From Sycon ciliatum (taxonomy: Eukaryota > Porifera > Calcarea > Leucosolenida > Sycettidae), in assembly GCF_964019385.1 (NCBI RefSeq), contig NC_088646.1, forward strand, positions 41,150,563 to 41,214,562: 64,000 nt of DNA, in the 5' to 3' direction. Below the pieces are notes generated by a model. The model worked only from the letters and a program-made list of their open reading frames with translations, did not search any database and was not told the DNA's origin. Numbering within the stretch: the stretch's first letter is position 1; each line of letters begins with the position of its first letter. Positions 55,988 through 64,000 of this stretch are shown piece by piece. A program made the translations under genes and the position numbers.

Positions 55988-56772
55988 TACTTACAAATAG
56001 TGAAATACTGGTGACTCGAAGGCTTCTGTAAGGCTTCTATGGCCAAATTATTGCAATTCACGCATTTCAAAGATTATTCGTGAATATGTGCGATGTTTTG
56101 GTGAAAACAGTGTTGATTTGAACGTCCGTAACTTTGCTATTATGTTGATGGATTTTCATTCGGTTTTTTTTATCTGATTCATACGTTCTCTGGCTACAAG
56201 AATCCGTTGCTAACTCAAAATGCCCAAAAAACGGATAAGGTCCCTTTTCGCTTGTGCTGGCTCAGCTGTACAAGCAAGACATAGCTAGCTAGCTAGCTAG
56301 CTAGCTACTCGTTCGTGTCGTTGTAGCTACTGACTCAAACTGAGTCTGTAACTGTAACTGTCTTACTTACAGTGACAGCTACAACTACTCAGTAACTAAA
56401 CACAAGGCACATGGATGGGTGAGTGCACGTGACATGCAGTGATTCAAAACAAAAGAACAAAAACTGAAACTCAGTGGCAGTGCAGTGACTGCATAATGCA
56501 AGACGTGCCGAAAAGCTGAGTCGCAAAGATAAGACGCACGTGCTGAGAAGAGAACAACGAGTCAGTTCTACAGGAAGAGTTTGATGTCGGCCTTTGTCAC
56601 AGTTTGTGTGTATTATTACTTTTATTGCAAGCATCCGTCAGGAGTATACCGTGAAGGTAGACCTACTAGGTGCGCAAGCAGACGTCTGAAGTGAAGACAA
56701 ACGAATGGTACTTCATGTAGTAGAAGGACGTTTGTTGGGCGTGCTGTCACAGCTCTAGGTCGGAGAGTTTAT

Positions 56773-57736
56773 ATGATGGATGATCTGCTGCGAGATTACA
56801 CACCGTTCTCGTACTACCAGAAAAGAGTAACGTTAGTGGTGTGCGTGGCATGTGCGCTAGCAGCACCTCAGTCCGCTATACTTGTGTTCATTGGCGGAAC
56901 ACCAGACTGGCACTGTACAGGCACAGGCGATGCTAGCCATGATACGGCAACTCTTCTAAACAATAGTGATATTGATGAGGTCAGTGGGCCTTCCCAAACG
57001 CAATGTCAGCAGTTGGCAAGTGGATCGTGCATTCCAGTGTATGAACACCGCTTGGCCAGTGCTAGCAGTGAAGTAAGTATAGCCTGACTCACCCACAACC
57101 AACCATCAAGCTCCATTAGGGTATTAGACATGGTTAGCATTTTACCGTGTTACGCTAAATCCAACGGTACTCGTGCCCAGCACCCAAAATACCGTCGATT
57201 TGGTATTGTTTCGACAGAAGCTCTGTTCACCGGGAGAACGAAGCGGTAAGATTCCAAATCCGCAAAGCGATCGTTGTGTCAGAAACGGAAATGCTAATCA
57301 TATACTGTAGACACAAACTTGTGTGACAACGGTACAGGCCGACCGTTGAATGTAGGGTAAACGGTGAAATGCTAACCATGTATATCACCATTGTTTCAGT
57401 GAAGTAAGCACTGCACCAAAAAACATGCACTGCCCCGGTCGAGTGAGTGAAATTGAAGAGAAAATTCCACGCAAGGATTGAAGCTCAAACCTGTAGTGAA
57501 GAGACTGGGTGCTGCCCGTATACACAATATGCATGTGCACTACACTCTGGCCAGCGCAGGCATTGAGCACTCCGAGCCTGTAGTTACAGGGTGATGTTAG
57601 GGGCTGCCTCTGTACGTATGCTGGGACACGATTGGTGCTCTGACTAATACGCGGCATTGTGGGATGCAGTTGCAGTGATGGTTAAAGTAGGGCATTGGTA
57701 GGGTTCTGTCCTGATTCAATACGTGTATGTGTGTGC

Positions 57737-57789
<53 letters not shown>

Positions 57790-59189
57790 CGTGCGTGTGT
57801 TGTAGTTTGGTCTAATATGCAGCCATGCGACCGACTCAAGTTATGCACAGTCGCTGTATTTTGTGGGAATGTTGCTGGGTAGCTGGCTGGCTGGTTGGTG
57901 TTCAGACGCTTACGGTCGACGAGCTGCCATCTTGGTTGCCATGGCGATATTCTTTATTGGCTCGCTGTGCACCGCTCTGTCAGTGTCATTCATCATGTTT
58001 ACCATCTCTAGGCTGCTTGCAGGTAGGTTTGAATTTTGCACGGTTGTCGGATACTAGAGTCCGCTTATCTAACAACTGGCACCCTAAATCTTTTTTAGGA
58101 TCTTCCAATTATAGCTGCAGATGTAGTGGAAACAACCGTGCATGCTACACCATGTATCCCGTGCATGCTACATCATGTATCCCGTGAAATTCAAGGCTTC
58201 TTGGCCACATGTGAGGCCAGAAAAGTTCAAGGAGTGGGAGTAAAAATTCGGCCAGGCTCTGCAAAATTAGGACAAGTATGGAATTTAAGATGTTGCGATA
58301 TCAGTGGCAATTTGTGAAACATCGCTCTCACTTTTTCTTTATCATATTAATTTTACAATGATTCCCTACTTGTCCCTAGATCAAGAAACCTCTTTCTAAG
58401 TTATGTCTTTTCAGTTAGCAGTAGGACATGGGTAAAGAGGTGATAGTAAGCCACCGCTGGATACACGATAGTAGCACTTGATGTGCTCCGGTTAGCATTC
58501 AAAAAGTCTTCACTCTGGCATTTCTACTACAGTACTCTGTGTACATGTTGATGGTGTGTTGCCATGTCACTGCTTTATACTGTACAGGCAGAAAATTTCG
58601 TCGGTCAATAATTTCGTCCAACTCCAAAGAAAGGGAGTTCGTCCGGTTGTAAATTTCGTCCGGCATGGATCACAAGAGTGTATTGAAAAGCTGGGCAAAT
58701 CGACATTAGTCCGACATTTAATTTAGTCCACAAGCTCTTTGGACGAAAAAGACGAAATTAAATTCCAGACGAATATTTCTGCTTCTACAGTAACACCCGG
58801 GTTTTGATTGATAGGTACGACAGGGAGGTAGGTGAGGGCCCGTGTGGGGGTAAGGGAGGGTTCAACGTGACTGTGTGTGGTGGTGTCTGGAATATGCACA
58901 TGCTGCGAAGAGTGCAACACCTTCTCAGGAGCTGGTACTGAGCCGGTCTCGGGGCAGTCAGAGCACTTCCTGATAGCCACACCAGTACGGTAGTTTGCAT
59001 GCACTCTTTCTGTTGTGGTTGTGCTGACGGTGGGGTGCTGACGGTGGGGTGCTGACGGTGGTTGTGCTGACGGTGGGGTGCTGACGGTGCCGGTGGTGGT
59101 TGTGCTAATTCTTTTGTGCGTATTTGTGGTTTAGAAATGTGTGTGTGTATATGTGTGTATGTGTGTGTATGTGTGTGTATGTGTGTGTG

Positions 59190-59251
<62 letters not shown>

Positions 59252-59296
59252 TGTATGTGTGTGTATATATGTGTGTGTGTGTGTGTGTGTATGTGT

Positions 59297-59328
<32 letters not shown>

Positions 59329-60330
59329 ATGCGTGTGTGTGTGTATGTGTGGTTATGTTTGTATGCAGGTGTTGGTGTAATGTGTCTTGGTGTGCCGGGC
59401 AACGTGTTAGTCAGTGAATCCGTTTCACCGAGTTACCGTGCGCTGGCTACAATAGCCACTAGTATCACCTACAGCCTGGGTCTAGCTGGTCTCTCTCCCC
59501 TGGCCTACGCTTGTTCACGTAGCTGGAGAGTGTTAATGGCTGTGCTGACTGCGTTGACATTCTCTGCTGGCCTTGCAGTCTATCTGTAAGTACAGTAGTA
59601 TTGCATTGCACTGCATACTATAGTCGTCCGGGTATGATCTCATTATAGTCATGGCAATACACGTCACATAGTGCAGTTGCCACCACTCAGCTCCCCGGCA
59701 TATACAGCGGATTTGACATCATGACACATCCTCCATTGGGATTACAGTAGTAGTATTGCTGTTGTGCACTTATGCAATAGTGGTATGGCAGCGACCTCGG
59801 CGATAATTGTAAGAAATTTGGTTGCTAATTTTAAGTCCTCTTCGCTGGCTGAAGGGAACCTCTACACAACGGCCAGGCTCTGTGCAGTACACTTGATAAT
59901 GTGGATATCATGCTGGATACATGTATAGGGTGATGGGAATGATGGATGGATATAGAGTTCAGTCAAGTCGAGGGGTGGAAAATGTTTAACACAACTTGTG
60001 CTAGATGCACTTCAAGTACAAATGTGATATTGACTATACAGCTGTACAGTCAGACCTCGCATAACCGCACACATCCGTTTTCCACGAAAATGTCCGGATA
60101 GGCGAGGGACCCGGATAATCGAACACACATACTGTATGTATGCATGGCATATGCTGTAAATCGGTAACCAACGATTTTCTTCCGGATGGCGAGGGATCCG
60201 GATAAAACAGGACCGGATAAACGAGGTCTGACTGTACTCCAAGTACATGTTACTGGTTGTCTTCCAAGATTCATTTTGAATGTCTCGCTTTGCAGGGAGA
60301 CTCACATGCCAGTAACTAGCAGCGAGCGAA

Positions 60331-60361
<31 letters not shown>

Positions 60362-62076
60362 TGGTTGTGTTGCTAACAGCTGGTTGAGCGAATCACCATT
60401 TTGGTTGCTGACCAACAAGAGACACGACCAGCTGTCGGTGATGTTGCAACGCTGGGCAGCAAGGTCTGGTAAAACCATCCCAGACAGACTGTTGGAAAAC
60501 TTGACTTCTTCCAAAGAGAAACTGGTTGAAAGTGATGATGAAACCCACCAATCTCCATCTCACCGCCCAACAGTTCATCTTAGTTCACTGCTGGTCTTAC
60601 CGGTATTTCGATGGCACACACTATCAGTACTCTGGGCATGGTAAGTCACAGTGAGTGATCTTGTGCTATCAACTCTTTTTTTCAAAAAGTCCTCATGATG
60701 CCAATGTGCATTGTTACCGTTTCCACTTGGTTTCTCTACCGAATTTTGATGCTGAATGATAATCCAGGTCTTCATCTTCTGCACAGTTGTCTATGTTCTA
60801 GAATCACAGTTTGAAGATTAGACTGACTACTACTGGATGACTCCCCTGAGAATGTATGTCGGAGACAAGATAGCAATTATTGATAGAAACTAGGGGTGAA
60901 ACGATTAGTTCGAATATTCGAGTATTCGTTCGAAAATTTCAAACGAGCGAGTATTCAAAATTTTGCACTCGATCGTTTATATTATTTTATTTTTTTATTA
61001 TTTTTTTTAGTATTGGCATTCTATTTTTCAAAAACTTTTGTTGTACCGCTCGTCCACTGGTATACATGTGTAATGCATGCCTTTGAGTCAGTATTTTATG
61101 ACTTGGACGATGCAATCACCATGGCAAGTAACGTCAGTTAACGTTCTGAGATATGAAAGTACTGATGAAAATCGTTACTTCGTACAAGACGTTGGCGACT
61201 TTTGTTTTATGTTCACAGATAATTTCTTCCCGAATTTGTGGAGAACTCACAAATCTAGCCCTTTTGAATTTTGATAAAATACTCGAAATAATCGGATACT
61301 CGATCGAATATTATGAACGAGTGATCGATTGGTCAAAATAGATACTCGTTTCACCCCTAATAGAAACACAACCAATCCACAACCAACGGACACCGATTCG
61401 TGGTTTTGACAGAAACGATTTTCTGCAGAATCCATCAGTGACTAATTCTGGTAGATGATAGAGAATGAACGAAGCAGCTCATAGTAGCAGAAACGAAAGC
61501 TATTCCAGGTGTCCAAGAGCAGTAACAAGGCCTGTAGTAGCTTTAGTTTCTGCTACCACTAGCTGCTTCGTTCATTCAAGTTCTATCATCTACCAGAAGT
61601 AGGCACTGATAAATTCTGCAGAAAATGTTTCTGTCAAAACGAACCGGAGTCCGTTGGTTGTGGATGGTTGCCACGGTGTTGCTATCAATAATGAGAAGGT
61701 CCCTGGTTCGAGTCATAGTGGTGATAGTCAGTTTTTCTTCAGACTTTCCCCGTTTGCATCTCACGGTTTCCCTCAAACCAGTGCGTGAGAATGCAGCAGT
61801 AAGAGATAACACATAGCTAGACATTACACTGTGACCTACACGTATGTAGAAGTGATCATGTAGCACGTATGATGGTGTGATCACAGGATTCACAGCACGT
61901 ATGATGGTGTGATCACAGGATTCACAGCACATACAAAGGCGTGTGTACTGCACACATGTGACATGTAGCCGGTTAGGCAATCCATGGCAATCCATGGCAA
62001 TCCATGGCTGCTTTCTGCTAGACTAGCAACACAACTGAGTACAACAGTACCACAATAATGCATGTAGTCAATCTCC

Positions 62077-62107
<31 letters not shown>

Positions 62108-63818
62108 TGCACGTGTGTGTGTGTGTGTATGTATGCGTGTGTGATCATTTGTTGTCCAGGTTCACAGTGTGTATGATGTACTACGGTCTGACGTTACACG
62201 TTGAAGGTGTTGGCAGTAACAAATACATTAGTTTCTTCTTCATGGCTATAGTTGAACTTCCAGCTTTGCTTATTGCCATTGTTGTGCTAAAGTACATCGG
62301 TCGGAGAACCTTCATCTTCTGGACAATGGTGATGACTACAGTGTTCTGCACCCTATCCTCGTTCATTGCTAAATGGTCTACACAGGTCAACGGTACGTGT
62401 ACTCATGTGTACTGTACTCTCTTCCATATTCATCAATTTGAGGGGATGAAAAGGGGGAAAGTCTGTAGAAAAATTGACTGGCACCACCACTTGAACCAGG
62501 GACCTTCGCCATAGGCCAGCAATGCTTTTAAAAAGTTAATACAGTCAGACCTCGCATAACCGCACACATCCGTTTTCCAGAAAAATATCCGGATAGGCGA
62601 GGGAACCGGATAATCGGACACGCATACTGTATGTGTACATGGCATCTGCTGTAAATCGGTAACCAACGATTTTCTTCCGGATGGCAAGGGATCCGGATAA
62701 ACGAGGTCTGACTGTACTCTCCTCCCCGGATACTAGTAATTTATTTTAATTAATTTTATTCCCGTAGCTATGCAGAAGACGTTACTTCAGTAACGTCTTC
62801 TGCATAGCCAGGGTCCACACAGCTTTAATTTGGTGTTTGTTTGTGTCACGCCTGGCGCTATCCGTATCTGACGGCAAAAAAGCATAGGATGTTATACATT
62901 TTTCAATTCTCCTTATTTTTTCAGGCATATCCTGGGATTCGAACCCGCACTATCGCCCTACATGCATTCCCCATACACTTCGCATTCATACCCATTCTTC
63001 CAAGTTGCTTTACGTTATTATCTTGCGTTCGAAAGCCCTATTTGAATATTGCGGGCAGCTGTATGTGGCCAGCTGTGTTTGATGGTACGGTACGGTACGG
63101 GAGACGGTGTCGTATTACCCTCGATCGTACCTGTCCCGTCCCTATCCCCTACCGTACCGTGCCATCAAAGACGGCTGGCCACAATGCATATTCAAATAGG
63201 GCTTTCAAATGCAAGATCACAATGTGAAACAACTTGGAAGAATTAGTATGTATGCGAAGTGTATCGGGGGATGCATGCAGGGCGCGCGATAGTGCGGGTT
63301 CGAATCCCAGGTTATGTCTTAAAAAAAAGGAATTTTTTAAAGAATTTATAACATCCCTATGCTTTTTTTTTGTCTAGGTCATCAAGGCAAAAAAGCATAG
63401 CGTAGGGCCCTGAGCTTCCAAGCTCTCTCGTTATTTGCTGGTTCTTTAATGCATATTAAAGCTGATATAGTTGATGACAGAAGTATGATATCAAATATGC
63501 TTGTTCTGTAGACTATTTAATGCTGCCATTTCATGAGAGGCATGCATGGGCAATGTATTTGTATTATACCTTGCCCATGCATGACCCTCATGAAATGGCC
63601 GAAATGGGTCTATAGAACAAGCGGATGTGTGTGTATGATGATTGTTCTGTGTACAATTCTACATTGTGTTTATCTAACTCAGGTAATGACAGTACACACA
63701 TGAAAGAGACGATAGCTAACTGGCAGCTTGCAGTGTCAATCTGTGGGAAATTCTCATCGTCAGCCGTCTTCTCAATTCTCTACACATATTTACCAGAATT
63801 ACTGCCCACGCCGGTTAG
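56773..63818 (+). CDS. SLC22-family transporter, copy C (first 6 exons; runs off the window)
   Basis: Exons: 56773-57072, 57806-58022, 59369-59585, 60380-60640, 62160-62392, 63683-63818, in the same phases as copies A and B. 454 codons are present; exons 7 and 8 should lie to the right of 64000. Two ATGs in a row (56773, 56776) could start it; the second aligns with A and B. The first extracellular loop has Trp-His-Cys and an Asn-Asn-Ser glycosylation site (N63). The loop 2-3 motif is Asp-Ala-Tyr-Gly-Arg-Arg (134-139). The loop 6-7 motif is Glu-Ser-Pro-Phe-Trp (249-253), without the Arg of ESPRW. Four of its five visible acceptors follow (GT)n runs. Exon 5 has the same length (233) as in copy B, and several motifs are closer to B than to A. 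Confidence 0.86.
57128..57381. mobile_element. MITE with ACATGGTTAGCATTTTACCG termini
   Basis: 21-bp inverted ends (the right end reads ACGGTGAAATGCTAACCATGT) span 254 bp in intron 1 of copy C. The superfamily is uncertain. Confidence 0.75.
57720..57800 (+). repeat. (GT)n run next to the exon 2 acceptor of copy C
   Basis: GT with a few TATG and GCGT steps, then TGTAG and exon 2 at 57806: only five bases between repeat and exon. Confidence 0.95.
59030..59100 (+). repeat. 14-bp tandem repeat GCTGACGGTGGGGT
   Basis: About five copies with TTGT and CCGG variants, in intron 2 of copy C. Confidence 0.85.
59136..59353 (+). repeat. (GT)n/(GTAT)n run next to the exon 3 acceptor of copy C
   Basis: About 218 bp of GT with regular TATG steps, then TATGTTTGTATGCAG and exon 3 at 59369. 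It reads as a poly-Cys/Val frame in places, an artefact that happens to join the true exon. Confidence 0.95.
60047..60234. mobile_element. pogo/Tigger-like MITE, 188 bp
   Basis: CAGTCAGACCTCGCATAACC at the left and AACGAGGTCTGACTG at the right are inverted and flanked by TA. It is close to identical to 62542-62714. It lies in intron 3 of copy C. Confidence 0.85.
60335..60362 (+). repeat. (GT)n run next to the exon 4 acceptor of copy C
   Basis: About 28 bp of GT, then GGTTGTGTTGCTAACAG and exon 4 at 60380. Confidence 0.95.
60891..61359. mobile_element. hAT-like MITE, 469 bp, 8-bp target duplication
   Basis: The ends TAGGGGTGAAAC and GTTTCACCCCTA are perfect inverses. ATAGAAAC flanks both sides (60883-60890 and 61360-61367). 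Subterminal TCGAATA/TCGATCG phrases match the copy at 3143. It lies in intron 4 of copy C. Confidence 0.85.
61369..61671. mobile_element. Palindromic MITE, about 300 bp
   Basis: CAACCAATCCACAACCAACG and its inverse bound a near-complete inverted repeat: TTTCTGCAGAAT, TAGATGATAGA and GAACGAAGCAGCT all recur inverted in the right half. It starts right after the hAT-like target duplication. The class is unknown. Confidence 0.7.
61693..61800 (+). mobile_element. SINE-B copy
   Basis: AGGTCCCTGGTTCGAGTCAT (B-box-like), then CTTCAGACTTTCCCCGTTTG and CACGGTTTCCCTCAAACC. Same family as 49399 and 62440. Confidence 0.6.
62075..62146 (+). repeat. (GT)n run next to the exon 5 acceptor of copy C
   Basis: GT with GCAC and TATG steps, then CATTTGTTGTCCAG and exon 5 at 62160. 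Confidence 0.95.
62440..62520 (-). mobile_element. SINE-B copy, reverse
   Basis: The minus strand reads AAGGTCCCTGGTTCAAGTGG, then CAGTCAATTTTTCTACAGAC and TTTCCCCC, matching the other SINE-B copies. Confidence 0.6.
62542..62714. mobile_element. pogo/Tigger-like MITE, 173 bp (second copy)
   Basis: Same termini as 60047-60234 and TA-flanked; it lacks about 15 bp of that copy near the right end. It lies in intron 5 of copy C. Confidence 0.85.
62767..62808. repeat. Perfect 20-bp hairpin with 2-base loop
   Basis: GCTATGCAGAAGACGTTACT, then TC, then the exact inverse. It lies in intron 5 of copy C. Confidence 0.9.
62873..63371. repeat. Long inverted repeat with tRNA T-arm-like sequence in both arms
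   Basis: Outer blocks GGCAAAAAAGCATAGGATGT and its inverse lead to CTGGGATTCGAACCCGCACT in the left arm and GTGCGGGTTCGAATCCCAG in the right arm. Then come CTTCGCAT / ATGCGAAG blocks and a centre of ACGGTACGG and its inverse. GGTTCGAATCC is a perfect RNA polymerase III B-box / T-arm match, but no full tRNA cloverleaf is seen. Confidence 0.75.
63499..63622. repeat. Inverted repeat of about 124 bp
   Basis: GCTTGTTCTGTAGAC and GTCTATAGAACAAGC at the ends, with CCATTTCATGAG and TGCATGGGCAA inverted inside. It ends 60 bp before the exon 6 acceptor of copy C. Confidence 0.8.
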
Positions 63819-64000
63819 GTTAGTACCGTACTGGCAATATATGTTGCCGCAGTGAGGCCATGAAGCGTTACATTGGCACATGTTTGCCGCACGCAGGGCG
63901 TTACATGCAAAGTCGCACAGGAGCCGTTACACAGGTTTCTATATTGCCGCAGTCCTTTTTTTGCTATTGCCGCATCACTTTTTTGCTATTGCCGCATCAT

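Larger units (their letters stand above)
54439..56772. other. Spacer between transporter copies B and C
   Basis: It holds the 3' untranslated region of copy B and the promoter side of copy C. It contains three short tandem repeats (near 55085, 55389 and 55672), one MITE and a run of GCTA repeats (56283-56306). No clear AATAAA after copy B and no clear TATA box before copy C. No coding exon seen. Confidence 0.5.

Noticed and set aside
59116-59370. Poly-Cys/Val frame continuous with exon 3 of copy C
   Set aside because: The (GT)n part is intron; the conserved frame starts at the AG at 59368, as shown by the 217-bp exon length shared with A and B.
62873-63371. Possible tRNA genes at the GGTTCGAATCC sequences
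   Set aside because: Only the T-arm-like part is present; no acceptor stem, D arm or anticodon arm could be built by eye.

Overview
The window looks like genomic DNA of a marine invertebrate animal. It has spliced genes with GT-AG introns, metazoan gene families (a synaptogyrin-like protein, an SLC22 transporter array, a PP1-binding ankyrin protein), very many (GT)n/(CT)n microsatellites, and animal-type repeats (pogo/Tigger-, hAT- and Harbinger-like MITEs, tRNA-derived SINEs, non-LTR retrotransposon 3' ends, a miniature LTR element). The species cannot be fixed from the sequence; an early-branching animal such as a sponge is a guess.

Layout. 1-2.7 kb: a possible minus-strand terminal exon, then a nest of transposons. 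2.7-4.5 kb: the last two exons of a synaptogyrin-like gene (+), whose intron carries two nested MITEs. 6.5-12.0 kb: a two-exon gene (-) for a kinase-like protein that lacks the HRD and DFG catalytic motifs. 12-23.2 kb: gene-poor, with one doubtful small two-exon gene, a large minisatellite and scattered repeats. 23.2-24.2 kb: an intact intronless reading frame (-) for a PPP1R27-like ankyrin protein with an RVxF PP1-docking motif and a TATA-like box upstream. 24.2-34.2 kb: no gene seen; it ends in a 514-bp (CT)n/(CCCT)n tract. 34.2-64 kb: three tandem plus-strand SLC22-family transporter genes. Two are complete with eight exons each (540 and 566 residues). The third runs off the window after exon 6.

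The three transporters share intron positions, intron phases (0,1,2,2,1,2,0) and several exact exon lengths (217, 217, 73 bp), so they arose by tandem duplication of one eight-exon gene. Their introns have collected most of the mobile DNA: a TRIM element with TG...CA LTRs and a TTGG target duplication, two tandem palindromic TTAA-flanked elements sharing a single TTAA, reverse-transcriptase fragments, SINEs and several TA-flanked MITEs. A decayed copy of exon 3 sits in intron 5 of the first gene.

The most unusual pattern is that six of the nineteen visible 3' splice sites in the transporter array are preceded, within about 5 to 20 bases, by a (GT)n run where a polypyrimidine tract would be expected. 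The other genes are separate transcription units, and nothing in the sequence links their functions. All exon joins were read by eye from splice consensus, reading frame and agreement among paralogues.
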